DNA from: Hyphomicrobiales bacterium
GTDB taxonomy: Bacteria > Pseudomonadota > Alphaproteobacteria > Rhizobiales > Aestuariivirgaceae
Reading direction: 5' to 3'
DNA length: 7,490 nucleotides
Assembly (NCBI GenBank): GCA_026987255.1
Contig: JALSNA010000415.1
Coordinates: 1 to 7,490, forward strand
The stretch's first letter is position 1. The number at the start of each line of letters is the position of its first letter. The notes beneath the pieces were generated by a model, which saw only the letters and a list, made by a program, of their open reading frames with translations, was not told where the DNA came from and did no database searches. A program made the translations under genes and the position numbers. Positions 1 through 7,376 of this stretch are shown here, one piece after another.

Positions 1-1217
1 ACCGGCAGGTTCTTCAGCGCCGGAACGCCATCGATGTTCTGCTTGGTCTGTTCGCGGATCAGCCCGCCGATGACCAGGGTGCCGCCCGAGGGCAGCTCCA
101 CCGTGGTGGTGGTCGAGCGCTTCTCGAAGCCCGGCACCGAAAGTTCGCCCACCGGCATGGAATACTTGTTGCTGATCTCGCTGACCTCGGTGTTGAGCTT
201 CAGCGAGATGCGCCCCTCGGAGAGCACCATGGGGGTGAAGCCCAGGGCCACGCCAAAGGGCTTCATGGTGTAGGCATAGGTGTGGGTGTCCGGATCGTAG
301 GATGTGACCACGGGCACCTCGCCGCCGGCCAGGAACTTGGCCGGCTCGCCGGACACCGCGGTCAGCGTCGGCTCCGCCAGCAGGCGCATCAGGCCGTCGC
401 GCTCCATGGCGCGCAGGACACCGGCCGTCTTGCCGCTCGCGGTGGTGGCGCCTATGCCCGGCCCGGCCAGCCCCAGATTGGCCAGGGAAGAGATGTTCGA
501 GGTCACGCCGGAGCCCAAAGACTGGCCGAGGGAAAACGGGTTGGCCATGAGAACCTGGGTGGTGATGTTGCCCGCGGTGATGACCTTGTCCCAGTTGACG
601 CCCAGCTGCTTGGCCACGTCGCGCTGCACCTCGGCGATCCTCACCTTGATGGTGACCTGATCCTTGCCGGCGATGGTCAGGGTATTGACGATCTGGTCCG
701 CCTTGACATTGGCGAATTTCGCCGCCAGCTGCAGGGCCTTCTTGGCTTCACTTGCGGTCTTGGCGGTGCCGCGCAGGATCACCTTGTCGCCGATGACATC
801 GACGGAGATTTTCGAACCCGGCAGGGTGCGCGAAAAGAGCTTCTGCAAGGACTTGGAATCCCTGGAAACCTCGATGTCCAGACCCAGGATCTGGTTGCCG
901 GCGGCATCCAGGAAGTAGGCATTGGTCTGGCCGTTCTTGCGCGCAAAGATGTAGGCGGTGCGCTTGGAGCGGATGACGATGTCCGCAATGCCGGGATTGC
1001 CCACCAGGACATCCGCCGCATTGCGCGGCAGGCGCACGATGGTGGCCTTGTTCAGGCCGATGCGCAAGAAGCGCTGCATGGGCTGGGCCTGGGCTGTCCG
1101 GGTGTGCATGATGGGCATCGCAGGCGTCATGGCCAGCGCGCCGAGCGCCACCGTCAGAGCCATCGAGGAGGCCCGCAACAGGCCACGGGGCGATATGTTC
1201 GACTGGAAAGATTTCAT
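1..1217 (-). CDS. cpaC: CpaC/RcpA-type secretin of the Tad pilus (3' end outside window)
   Basis: This gene encodes the outer-membrane secretin that forms the exit channel for Tad/Flp pili. Only the first 405 codons are present; the frame is open at the left edge. Residues 1-45 look like a signal peptide: a short basic start, a hydrophobic stretch at about 17-35, and an AQAQ cleavage region. Residues 47-118 match the pilus-secretin N-terminal domain (RFLRIGLNKATIVRLPR, then VLVGNPGIADIVI). A BON-like segment follows at about 118-180. The secretin core begins near 265 and includes AEPTLTAVSGEPAKFLAGGE at 281-300 and the GGLIRE and GVPALKNLP signatures at 384-405. These are seen directly by translating the reverse strand. 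The start at 1217 is chosen because it gives the signal peptide and has AGGA upstream (1231-1234), although 13 nt away. Another start at Met19 is possible. It lies 22 nt after cpaB on the same strand, so the two are probably co-transcribed. Confidence 0.93.
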   Translation of the reverse strand, partial: MKSFQSNISPRGLLRASSMALTVALGALAMTPAMPIMHTRTAQAQPMQRFLRIGLNKATIVRLPRNAADVLVGNPGIADIVIRSKRTAYIFARKNGQTNAYFLDAAGNQILGLDIEVSRDSKSLQKLFSRTLPGSKISVDVIGDKVILRGTAKTASEAKKALQLAAKFANVKADQIVNTLTIAGKDQVTIKVRIAEVQRDVAKQLGVNWDKVITAGNITTQVLMANPFSLGQSLGSGVTSNISSLANLGLAGPGIGATTASGKTAGVLRAMERDGLMRLLAEPTLTAVSGEPAKFLAGGEVPVVTSYDPDTHTYAYTMKPFGVALGFTPMVLSEGRISLKLNTEVSEISNKYSMPVGELSVPGFEKRSTTTTVELPSGGTLVIGGLIREQTKQNIDGVPALKNLP

Positions 1218-1239
1218 GACTTTGACCCGTTCCTGAAAG

Positions 1240-2037
1240 TTAGTTGCTGACCTGGATTTTCGGCACGCCGTAGCGCAGGATCCTGACTTCGCCGCCGTTG
1301 GTCTTTGCGAATTTGGGCGACAGGCGCGGGCCTGCGTCACCCAGTTTGGTATCGCCCAGATCGGCCACCGAGCGCAGGGCGAGCGACAGCTGGCCCATGG
1401 ATTCGGCCTTGGCGAGAATTTCCGCCTGCCTGGGCTCCAGCTCCAGCGTCGCGGTTCTGATGTCGCTGCTGGCGGCCTGGTCGTCGTTCTTGTTGTTCTG
1501 GTCGATGGCCAGAACGCGCACATTGCTGAGCACGACATCGGTGAGGGTGCGGTTTCCGACCTTGCGTGTCAGCAGGACATCGACCCGGTCATCTGTCTTG
1601 ATGAAGCCGCCCGCCGCCGTGGTCACCGAGATGCCCACGGAAATGGCCCGCATGCCCTTGGGCAAAGTGGCCGCCAGGATGCCGCCCTTGGCCGCAACAA
1701 GTGCCTTCTTGGGGAAGAAGGGCTCTCCGGCATAGAGCCTGGCCAAGGTGCGCTTGCCGCTGTATTTTTCGATGGCGTCCGGATTGCTGTCCTTGGTGAG
1801 CATGTTTTCCGTCACCATTTTTTTCGGCCATGGCCGCCAGTCAAAATCTTCGGGAGCCAGCTTCATGCCCCTTTCGATATCCTTGACGACAACCAGGACA
1901 TTTGCCTTTTGAACGGTGTCCTTGACCACGACCTGCGTTTGCGGCGTCTTTTGCGCCATCAGGCCTTTCATCAGCACAAGGGCTCCGCCAGAGGCGGCCA
2001 CGGCCAGAACGAGAGCTATCAATCGGGTTTTGTTCAT
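1240..2037 (-). CDS. cpaB: CpaB/RcpC-type Tad pilus assembly protein
   Basis: This 265-residue protein is a periplasmic, membrane-anchored component of Tad pilus assembly. In this family it is thought to work with the secretin, through a SAF domain resembling those of flagellar FlgA and antifreeze proteins. Visible features are an N-terminal membrane anchor at about 5-24 (LIALVLAVAASGGALVL) and a SAF-like domain at about 45-115 (VLVVVKDIERGMKLAPEDF, then YAGEPFFPKKAL). The CpaB/RcpC domain covers about 120-230, with the characteristic DDRVDVLLTR at 149-158 and TATLELEPRQAEILAKAE at 196-213. An in-frame ATG 16 codons upstream (2085) exists, but the start at 2037 is preferred. It puts the basic-hydrophobic anchor at the N terminus and has AGGA ten bases before it. 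cpaC follows 22 nt later. A 262-nt gap with a terminator-like hairpin separates it from cpaA, so it probably heads its own unit. Confidence 0.92.
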   Translation of the reverse strand: MNKTRLIALVLAVAASGGALVLMKGLMAQKTPQTQVVVKDTVQKANVLVVVKDIERGMKLAPEDFDWRPWPKKMVTENMLTKDSNPDAIEKYSGKRTLARLYAGEPFFPKKALVAAKGGILAATLPKGMRAISVGISVTTAAGGFIKTDDRVDVLLTRKVGNRTLTDVVLSNVRVLAIDQNNKNDDQAASSDIRTATLELEPRQAEILAKAESMGQLSLALRSVADLGDTKLGDAGPRLSPKFAKTNGGEVRILRYGVPKIQVSN

Positions 2038-2137
2038 CGAACTTGTGTCCTGACAAATCTGGATCCAAAACTGCCGGGCAGTCATGCTCCGGTATGGATT
2101 CCGGTTTCATTTCAGGCATCAATGTGCGGCAAAATCC

Positions 2138-2152
2138 TCAAGGTATGGTTAA
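2138..2152 (-). promoter_or_regulatory. Candidate CtrA-binding site upstream of cpaB
   Basis: On the minus strand this reads TTAA, seven bases (CCATACC), TTGA, which is one mismatch from the alphaproteobacterial cell-cycle regulator CtrA consensus TTAA-N7-TTAA. Its first eight bases are exactly TTAACCAT, which I recall as a reported CtrA half-site. It lies about 100 bases before the cpaB ATG and downstream of the cpaA terminator. No convincing -10 element was found nearby. The assignment to CtrA is inference from the motif and from the known CtrA control of pilus genes in Caulobacter. Confidence 0.42.
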
Positions 2153-2235
2153 CGGTCCTTGCAATATTTCGATCCTGTTTCATTTTTCGGAAACCATGTT
2201 TTTCAACCATCGGTGGCCCGCCCGCGGACATGCAA

Positions 2236-2263
2236 AAAGGGCCTCTCCACGGAAAGGCCCTTT
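2236..2263 (-). terminator. Intrinsic terminator after cpaA
   Basis: A perfect nine-base-pair stem (AAAGGGCCT/AGGCCCTTT, ten-base loop) begins 36 bases after the cpaA stop codon. On the minus strand the second arm runs into a five-T tract, three of them in the stem, as expected for a rho-independent terminator read in the cpaA direction. It would separate cpaA from cpaB-cpaC, or reduce read-through between them. The rest of the 262-nt gap holds the candidate CtrA site and no reading frame resembling a pilin. Confidence 0.62.
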
Positions 2264-2299
2264 GCCAGATCCACCCGGGTATGAGTGGGGCAAGTTTTC

Positions 2300-2809
2300 T
2301 CAACCGGCCAGAAAGGTGCGCCACCAGGTTTCGGGAATGGTCACCAGGGCGCCTGCCGCTATGGCCGCGCCATAGGGCAGATCGAGCTTCTTGTTGAGGA
2401 TCTTGCGCACCACGCCCTCGGTGCCCCAGATGCCATGCTCCAGCTGCAGCGCCTGCCAGACCTTCATGATGATGGCCAGAAGACCGCCGAACAGGGTCGT
2501 ATAGACGATATAGGTGCCCATCAGGGGCCACCAGCCGATCCACAGCGCCGCCGCCGCCAGCATCTTGGCGTCGCCGCCGCCAATGAGGCCAAAGGCGAAA
2601 AGCCCGAAGCACACCGCCAGCACGACGCCGAAGGCGGCCAGGTGCCAGCCCATGACATCCCAGGGCATGCCGGCGATGAAGGCCACCGGGAAGAAGGAGA
2701 GGAACATCAGGCCGGTCAGCCAGTTGGGGATCCGCATGGTGCGAAAGTCGCTGATCGCGGCATAGATGAGAAGAAAGGGAAAAATGCTGAAGACGAGCAT
2801 GCTGGTCAT
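2300..2809 (-). CDS. cpaA: CpaA/TadV-type prepilin peptidase (A24 family)
   Basis: This is a 169-residue inner-membrane aspartic protease that removes the leader peptide from Flp pilins and pseudopilins before Tad pilus assembly. Both catalytic aspartates of family A24 are visible: Asp21 in SDFRTMRIPN and Asp80 in the GxGD motif (GGGDAKML, 77-84). About six hydrophobic segments span the protein, near 3-19, 30-47, 53-75, 83-98, 100-115 and 145-157. The LPYGAAIAAG stretch near the C terminus is typical of the Tad group. It lacks the cytoplasmic methyltransferase domain and its cysteines, as usual for short TadV/CpaA enzymes. The reading frame extends 15 codons further upstream, to an ATG at 2854. 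The start at 2809 is chosen because GGAGG (2819-2823) stands nine bases before it and the catalytic aspartate then falls at the usual distance from the N terminus. It is transcribed away from rpmI. No pilin gene sits beside it here. Confidence 0.93.
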   Translation of the reverse strand: MTSMLVFSIFPFLLIYAAISDFRTMRIPNWLTGLMFLSFFPVAFIAGMPWDVMGWHLAAFGVVLAVCFGLFAFGLIGGGDAKMLAAAALWIGWWPLMGTYIVYTTLFGGLLAIIMKVWQALQLEHGIWGTEGVVRKILNKKLDLPYGAAIAAGALVTIPETWWRTFLAG

Positions 2810-2818
2810 GAAGGAAAG

Positions 2819-2823
2819 CCTCC
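2819..2823 (-). promoter_or_regulatory. Shine-Dalgarno sequence deciding the cpaA start
   Basis: GGAGG on the minus strand lies nine bases before the ATG at 2809. The alternative upstream ATG at 2854 has no comparable purine-rich site. Just upstream of this site in the mRNA is a small hairpin (2828-2841, arms CGGGC/GCCCG with a four-base loop), which leaves the GGAGG unpaired. Confidence 0.7.
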
Positions 2824-2882
2824 GGGGCGGGCTTTTGCCCGGTTGTGTGAACATTCTGGCATGGGAGCATATGCGGACGGTG

Positions 2883-2897
2883 TAAAATCCCGGTTAA
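2883..2897 (-). promoter_or_regulatory. Candidate CtrA-binding site upstream of cpaA
   Basis: On the minus strand this reads TTAA, seven bases (CCGGGAT), TTTA, again one mismatch from TTAA-N7-TTAA. It lies 73 bases before the preferred cpaA ATG, in the cpaA-rpmI divergent region. It shares the octamer CGTTAACC with the site upstream of cpaB. The second half-site overlaps TTTACA, which resembles a -35 box, but no -10 element at normal spacing is evident. The regulator is inferred, not shown. Confidence 0.38.
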
Positions 2898-2940
2898 CGC
2901 CCGCCTGCTGATGCACCTGCCCGTGCGCGCAATTAGCATC

Positions 2941-2969
2941 TTGCATCGCGCGGCGCTTTTCCCTATAAG
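2941..2969 (+). promoter_or_regulatory. Sigma-70-type promoter for rpmI-rplT
   Basis: TTGCAT (2941-2946) and TATAAG (2964-2969) are separated by exactly 17 bases. The -10 matches TATAAT at five of six positions and the -35 keeps the TTG core. Transcription would start near 2976, giving a leader of about 100 nt before the rpmI ATG. No infC or other gene precedes rpmI on this strand, so the cluster needs its own promoter here. Confidence 0.6.
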
Positions 2970-3032
2970 CCCATGGTTCCGGCCCCGCCCGGCCGAACGG
3001 GCTGCCGTGGCGGGGGTTCATGCTTTCACGGT

Positions 3033-3057
3033 CCTTGTCCGGGGTATCCCGGCAAGG
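3033..3057 (+). promoter_or_regulatory. Hairpin in the rpmI leader
   Basis: CCTTG (3033-3037), a single bulged T, CCGGG (3039-3043), loop GTAT, CCCGG (3048-3052) and CAAGG (3053-3057) form a ten-base-pair stem with one bulge. It ends eight bases before the rpmI Shine-Dalgarno sequence (AGGAG, 3066-3070). Upstream, CCCCGCC (2983-2989) can pair with GGCGGGG (3009-3015), or an overlapping GCCCG (2987-2991) can pair with CGGGC (2998-3002). The leader is therefore likely structured. In other bacteria L20 represses this operon by binding leader RNA. Whether that happens here is inference. Confidence 0.5.
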
Positions 3058-3077
3058 CGCATTCCAGGAGAAGCAAA

Positions 3078-3275
3078 ATGCCCAAGATGAAGAACAAGGC
3101 CGCGGCCAAGAAGCGGTTCCGGTTCACGGCGAAAGGCAAGGTGCGCGGCACCCAGGCCGGCAAGCAGCACGGCATGATCAAGCGCACCAAGAAGCAGATC
3201 AGGAATCAGCGGGGCACCACCATCCTCGCCGATTCGGATGCCAGGATCGTCAAGAAGATCATGCCCTGCAGGTAA
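3078..3275 (+). CDS. rpmI: 50S ribosomal protein L35
   Basis: This 65-residue, strongly basic protein is a structural component of the large ribosomal subunit. The N terminus ([20 protein letters not shown]) and the central [16 protein letters not shown] are characteristic of bacterial L35 and particularly of the alphaproteobacterial form. Length is normal for the family. An in-frame ATG 35 codons upstream (2973) is rejected. The chosen start has AGGAG seven bases before it and begins exactly at the conserved MPKMK. rplT follows after 52 nt on the same strand, as in most bacteria. infC, often the upstream neighbour, is not here. Confidence 0.97.
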   Translation: MPKMKNKAAAKKRFRFTAKGKVRGTQAGKQHGMIKRTKKQIRNQRGTTILADSDARIVKKIMPCR

Positions 3276-3327
3276 TTTCCCTGCCCCTTACCGGAAAATA
3301 GGTTCACCACATTCAGGAGACCGCATC

Positions 3328-3687
3328 ATGCCCCGCGCAGCCAAGGGCGGGCCTCGCGCCCGCGCCAGACACAAGAAAGTCATCCGCCAGGCCAAGGGCT
3401 ATTATGGCGCCCGCAAGAACATCTACCGCGTTGCCGTGCAGGCGGTGGAGAAGGCCGGCCAGTATGCCTACCGTGACCGCCGCCGCCGCAAGCGCGCCTT
3501 CCGCGCCCTGTGGATCCAGCGCATCAATGCCGCATGCCGCGAGCTTGGCTTTACCTATGGCCGATTTATCAATGGGCTCGGCAAGGCAGGCATCGAGATC
3601 GACCGCAAGATGCTGGCCGATCTTGCCGTGCGTGAGCCCGAGGCCTTCAAGGCGCTCGTCGAGAAGGCCAGGGCGGCGCTGTCGTAA
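3328..3687 (+). CDS. rplT: 50S ribosomal protein L20
   Basis: L20 is an rRNA-binding protein required early in assembly of the large ribosomal subunit; in several bacteria it also represses translation of its own operon. The 119-residue length is standard. Conserved stretches include [20 protein letters not shown] at 11-30, the long basic helix [20 protein letters not shown] at 45-64, and [19 protein letters not shown] at 66-84. The frame is open for 30 codons upstream. The ATG at 3328 matches the family N terminus (MPRA) and has AGGAG eight bases before it. It is co-oriented with rpmI upstream and pheS downstream. The 148-nt gap to pheS carries a possible attenuator. Confidence 0.99.
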   Translation: MPRAAKGGPRARARHKKVIRQAKGYYGARKNIYRVAVQAVEKAGQYAYRDRRRRKRAFRALWIQRINAACRELGFTYGRFINGLGKAGIEIDRKMLADLAVREPEAFKALVEKARAALS

Positions 3688-3734
3688 ACCCTTTCAGGGC
3701 TTGCGGCGTCACCACGCACACCATTCAGACCAGC

Positions 3735-3814
3735 CAGGGCCGGGCCCTCTTGCCGCGGCGTTCTTGTCTCCTTTCCGGGCAAGGCGCGCAAGGCGGGGGC
3801 GGCCCTGTTTTTTT
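3735..3814 (+). terminator. Possible attenuator or terminator between rplT and pheS
   Basis: CAGGGCC (3735-3741) is perfectly complementary to GGCCCTG (3801-3807), which is followed at once by seven T (3808-3814). The interior can fold further. CTTGCC (3749-3754) or CTTGTCT (3763-3769) can each pair with the same arm around 3777-3783 (GGGCAAG), giving mutually exclusive hairpins. The arrangement, ending about 20 bases before the pheS ATG, fits a partial terminator or attenuator ahead of pheST. The main stem encloses 59 bases, so its stability is uncertain. No ATG- or GTG-started leader peptide rich in Phe codons is visible. Confidence 0.4.
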
Positions 3815-3835
3815 ACCAGATGAAGGCACAAGACC

Positions 3836-4921
3836 ATGAGCGATGCGGGCGAACTGCAAAAGCTGGAAGAGACCTTCCGGGCGGCCATAGAGGCGGCCAG
3901 CGATGAGGCGGCCCTGGAGGAGGTGCGGGTGCGCGCCCTGGGCAAGAAGGGCGAGATCAGCCAGCTCATGAAGGGGCTGGGCAAGCTCGATCCAGAGCAG
4001 CGCAAGGCGCGCGGGGCGGCGCTCAACCAGCTCAAGGGGCGCATCTCGGCGCTGCTCAACACCCGCCGCCAGGCGCTGCGCGACGCGGCCCTGGAAGAGC
4101 GGCTGAAGAGCGAGACCATCGATGTCACCCTGCCCGTCCGCCCACAGGCGCAAGGGGCGGTGCATCCGGTCTCGCATGTGTGGGAAGAGGTGGTGGAAAT
4201 CTTCGCCGATCTGGGCTTTTCGGTCGCCGAGGGGCCGCACATCGAGACCGACTGGTACAATTTCGAGGCCCTCAACATTCCCCCCGAACACCCGGCGCGC
4301 CAGGAGCACGACACCTTCTATTTCCACAAGAAGGACGATGGCACCCGCCGCGTGCTGCGCACCCATACCTCGCCGGTGCAGATCCGCACCATGGAGAAGG
4401 GCGAATTGCCCATCCGCATCATCGCGCCGGGGCGCACCTTCCGCTGCGATTCGGATCAGACCCACACCCCCATGTTCCACCAGGTGGAGGCGCTGGTGCT
4501 CGATGACCATACCCACATGGGGCATCTGAAATGGACGCTGGAGGAGTTCTGCAAGGCCTTCTTCGAGACGGACAATGTCAAGATGCGCTTTCGCGCCTCG
4601 CATTTTCCCTTCACCGAGCCATCCATGGAGGTGGACATCAACTGCGCCTGGCAGGGCGGCCAGGTGAAGGTGGGCGAAGGCGATGACTGGCTGGAGATCC
4701 TGGGCTCCGGCATGGTGCATCCCAATGTCATCCGCGCCGGCGGCTTCGATCCGGACAAGGTGCAAGGCTATGCCTTCGGCATCGGCATCGACCGGCTGGC
4801 GATGCTGAAATACGGCATTCCCGACTTGCGCGCCTTCTTTGAATCCGATCTGCGCTGGTTGCGTCATTATGGTTTCCGGGCGCTGGACGTGCCCACGCTT
4901 GCCGGAGGGCTTTCCGCATGA
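3836..4921 (+). CDS. pheS: Phenylalanine-tRNA ligase alpha subunit
   Basis: PheS is the catalytic subunit of the cytoplasmic alpha2-beta2 enzyme that charges tRNA-Phe. The 361 residues begin with a helical, coiled-coil-like region (about 1-90) that contacts tRNA, followed by a class II synthetase core. Motif 1 lies around 113-150 ([34 protein letters not shown] at 144-163). Motif 2 is at 199-219 ([14 protein letters not shown], then FHQVEAL). [13 protein letters not shown] (256-268) helps form the Phe pocket. Motif 3 is at 311-323 ([13 protein letters not shown]), in which Ala313 corresponds to the pocket residue Ala294 of E. coli PheS. The C-terminal [17 protein letters not shown] is also conserved. 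Length is normal for Alphaproteobacteria and longer than the 327 of E. coli. The ribosome-binding site is modest (GAAGG, nine bases upstream). The stop overlaps the pheT start as ATGA. Confidence 0.99.
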   Translation: MSDAGELQKLEETFRAAIEAASDEAALEEVRVRALGKKGEISQLMKGLGKLDPEQRKARGAALNQLKGRISALLNTRRQALRDAALEERLKSETIDVTLPVRPQAQGAVHPVSHVWEEVVEIFADLGFSVAEGPHIETDWYNFEALNIPPEHPARQEHDTFYFHKKDDGTRRVLRTHTSPVQIRTMEKGELPIRIIAPGRTFRCDSDQTHTPMFHQVEALVLDDHTHMGHLKWTLEEFCKAFFETDNVKMRFRASHFPFTEPSMEVDINCAWQGGQVKVGEGDDWLEILGSGMVHPNVIRAGGFDPDKVQGYAFGIGIDRLAMLKYGIPDLRAFFESDLRWLRHYGFRALDVPTLAGGLSA

Positions 4922-7341
4922 AGTTCACCCTGAAATGGCTGAAGGAATATCTCGACACCGAAGCCTCCCTGGAGGAGATCGCCGATGCGCTCAATGTCAT
5001 CGGCCTGGAGGTGGAGGAGATCGTCGACCCGGCCGCCGCCCTGAAGGATTTCAAGGTGGCGCGGGTGATCGAGGCGCGCCAGCACCCGGATGCCGACCGG
5101 CTGCGGGTGTGCCGGGTGGAGACGGCCGATGGCGAGGTGCAGGTGGTGTGCGGCGCGCCCAATGCGCGCACCGGCCTGGTGGGGGTCTTTGCCGCGCCGG
5201 GCACCCATGTGCCGGGCACCGGGCTGGATCTGAAGGTGGGCCGGATCCGCGGCGTGGAATCGGCCGGGATGCTGTGCTCGGAGCGCGAGCTGATGCTGTC
5301 CGACGATCACGAGGGGATCATCGAGCTGCCCGCCGGTACGCCCGTTGGGTTGCCCGCCGCCGAGGCGCTGGGGGTGGACGATCCGGTGATCGAGATCGCC
5401 ATCACGCCCAACCGGCCCGATGCCCTGGGCGTTTATGGCATCGCGCGCGATCTGGCGGCGCGCGGGCTGGGAACCCTCAAGCCCATGCGGAGCGAGACCT
5501 TCCCCGGCGCCTATGCCTCGCCCATTTCGGTCAGCCTGCACGATACGGACAGGGGCATGAGCTGCCGGCAGTTCATGGGGCGGCATTTCCGGGGGGTGAA
5601 GAACGGCCCCTCGCCGCAATGGCTGCAAAGGCTGCTGCTGGCGGTGGGCCTGCGGCCCATCTCGGCGCTGGTGGACATTACCAATTTCATGACCATTGCC
5701 TACAACCGGCCGCTGCATGTCTTCGACGCCGCCAAGCTGCAAGGCAACATCCATGCGCGGCTGGCCAGGCCGGGAGAGACGGTGCTGGCGCTCGATGGCA
5801 AGGAATATGCCCTGGACGAGACCATGACGGTGATTGCCGATGAGGCGCGCGCGGTGGGCATCGCCGGGATCATCGGCGGCGAGGAGACCGGCTGCACCGA
5901 AGCGACCACGGAGGTCTTTCTGGAGGTGGCCTGGTTCGACCCCATCGCCGTGGCCACGGCGGGGCGCAAGCTCAACCTGATGAGCGAAGCGCGCTACCGT
6001 TTCGAGCGCGGTGCCGATCCGGCCTTCCTGCCCAGGGCGGTGGAGCTGGCCACGCAGCTCATTCTCGAATTGTGCGGCGGCGAGGCCTCCGATGTGGTCA
6101 ATGCCGGGGCGGATGCCACCCCGCCGGTGGCGGAGCGCACCTTTCCGCTGCGCCGCGACAGGGTGCGCACCCTGGGCGGGCTGGAGGTGGATTTTTCCCG
6201 CCAGAAAGACATCCTTCAGGCGCTGGGATTCGAGATCACGGAGACGGAAGAGGGATTGCGGGCCGTCGCGCCGAGCTGGCGGCCGGACATTCACGGCGAG
6301 GCCGACCTCGTTGAGGAGATCGTGCGCATCGCCGGGCTGGACGAGATCCCCCCCGCGCCCATGGAGCGGCCCTTCGCCGTTGCCCGGCCGGTGCTCACGC
6401 CCTTGCAGAAGCGCACCGTGCGGGCCCGCCACCAGCTGGCGGCGCGCGGGCTGTGCGAGGCGGTGACCTATTCCTTCCTGCCCAAGCGTCATGCGGAGCT
6501 CTTCGGCGGCGGGCAAAGGGAGCTGGAGCTGGCCAACCCGATCTCCGTGGAGCTGTCGCAGATGCGCCCCTCGCTGCTGCCCAACCTGATCGCGGCGGCG
6601 GGCCGCAACGTGGCGCGCGGCATGAGCGACGTGCGGCTGTTCGAGGTGGGCAACATCTATCTTTCCGATGAGGCCGATGGCGAGCCGGTCTGCGCCGGCG
6701 GCATCCGGCGCGGCTTCAATGGCCCGCGCCACTGGGGCCAGGCGCGCCGGGCGGTGGATGCCTTCGATGCCAGGGCCGATGCCCTGGCGGCGCTGGAGGC
6801 GGCCGGTGCGCCGGTGGCCTCCCTGCAGGTGGCGCAAGGGGCCGCGCCCGGCTGGTATCATCCGGGCCGCAGCGGGGCGCTCACCCTGGGGCCGAAGACC
6901 ATTCTGGCGCATTTTGGCGAGATTCATCCCAGGGTGCTGCGGGAAATGGGCGTGAAGGGCCCCTTGGCGGGCTTCGAGGTCTTCCTTGAAAACATCCCCC
7001 CGGCGCGGCGCAAGAGCCTGGCGCGGCCGCCCCTGGATGCGCCGGACCTGATGGCGGTGAAGCGCGATTTCGCCTTCGTCGTGGATGCGGACGTGCCCGC
7101 GGCGAAAATCCTTCAGGCGGCAAAGGGCGCGGACCGGAAACTGATCACCCAGGTGAGTGTTTTCGATGTCTTCGAGGGCGAAAAGGCCGAGGCCCAGCTC
7201 GGCGCGGGCAAGAAGTCGGTGGCCATCGAGGTCACCTTGCAGCCGCGCGCCAGAACCTTGACCGATGACGAGATCGCCGCCGTCATGGACAAGATCGCCG
7301 CCAAGGTGGCCAGGGCCACGGGGGCTGTCTTGCGCAGATGA
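4918..7341 (+). CDS. pheT: Phenylalanine-tRNA ligase beta subunit
   Basis: PheT is the non-catalytic, editing and tRNA-binding partner of PheS. The 807-residue protein is full length, with the expected domains in order. [13 protein letters not shown] opens the protein. An EMAP-type tRNA-binding OB fold lies at about 39-150 ([19 protein letters not shown] at 47-65, VVCGAPNAR at 76-84). The B3/B4 editing domain lies at about 210-380 ([14 protein letters not shown] at 244-257; [11 protein letters not shown] at 358-368). The B5 domain lies at about 405-475 ([20 protein letters not shown] at 451-470). A catalytic-like core follows, then the C-terminal ferredoxin-fold anticodon-binding domain at about 713-806 ([14 protein letters not shown]). 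Its ATG overlaps the pheS stop by four bases, which implies translational coupling and equal subunit supply. Two inverted repeats follow the stop codon. A very long antisense open frame across this gene is a GC-composition artefact. Confidence 0.99.
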   Translation: MKFTLKWLKEYLDTEASLEEIADALNVIGLEVEEIVDPAAALKDFKVARVIEARQHPDADRLRVCRVETADGEVQVVCGAPNARTGLVGVFAAPGTHVPGTGLDLKVGRIRGVESAGMLCSERELMLSDDHEGIIELPAGTPVGLPAAEALGVDDPVIEIAITPNRPDALGVYGIARDLAARGLGTLKPMRSETFPGAYASPISVSLHDTDRGMSCRQFMGRHFRGVKNGPSPQWLQRLLLAVGLRPISALVDITNFMTIAYNRPLHVFDAAKLQGNIHARLARPGETVLALDGKEYALDETMTVIADEARAVGIAGIIGGEETGCTEATTEVFLEVAWFDPIAVATAGRKLNLMSEARYRFERGADPAFLPRAVELATQLILELCGGEASDVVNAGADATPPVAERTFPLRRDRVRTLGGLEVDFSRQKDILQALGFEITETEEGLRAVAPSWRPDIHGEADLVEEIVRIAGLDEIPPAPMERPFAVARPVLTPLQKRTVRARHQLAARGLCEAVTYSFLPKRHAELFGGGQRELELANPISVELSQMRPSLLPNLIAAAGRNVARGMSDVRLFEVGNIYLSDEADGEPVCAGGIRRGFNGPRHWGQARRAVDAFDARADALAALEAAGAPVASLQVAQGAAPGWYHPGRSGALTLGPKTILAHFGEIHPRVLREMGVKGPLAGFEVFLENIPPARRKSLARPPLDAPDLMAVKRDFAFVVDADVPAAKILQAAKGADRKLITQVSVFDVFEGEKAEAQLGAGKKSVAIEVTLQPRARTLTDDEIAAVMDKIAAKVARATGAVLRR

Positions 7342-7376
7342 CACAGGGGAGGGGCGCAAGCTCTTTCAGTCGGACG

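Noticed and set aside
282..1250. 322-residue open frame on the plus strand opposite cpaC
   Set aside because: The minus strand encodes a clear secretin throughout this stretch. The plus-strand translation is compositionally biased and resembles no family.
2855..2900. Sigma-70 promoter for cpaA based on TTTACA near 2879-2884
   Set aside because: TTTACA resembles a -35 box, but nothing like TATAAT lies 16-18 bases downstream. CATATG (2868-2873) is too close.
2112..2939. 275-residue open frame on the minus strand overlapping cpaA
   Set aside because: It overlaps cpaA in another frame. The cpaA frame has both catalytic aspartates and membrane segments, while this one is His/Arg-rich with no motif.
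3764..3823. TTG-started frame of about 19 codons with three Phe codons before pheS, considered as a leader peptide
   Set aside because: There is no Shine-Dalgarno sequence before the TTG, and two of the Phe codons are simply the T-tract of the putative terminator. A classical attenuator needs the regulatory codons before the competing stems.
3725..4867. 380-residue open frame on the minus strand opposite pheS
   Set aside because: Antisense shadow of pheS with no recognisable motif. It also runs through the rplT-pheS intergenic region.
4867..7359. 830-residue open frame on the minus strand opposite pheT
   Set aside because: It lies entirely antisense to an unmistakable full-length pheT. Its translation is low-complexity, rich in Arg, Gly, His and Gln, with no recognisable domain, as expected for the antisense frame of a GC-rich gene.
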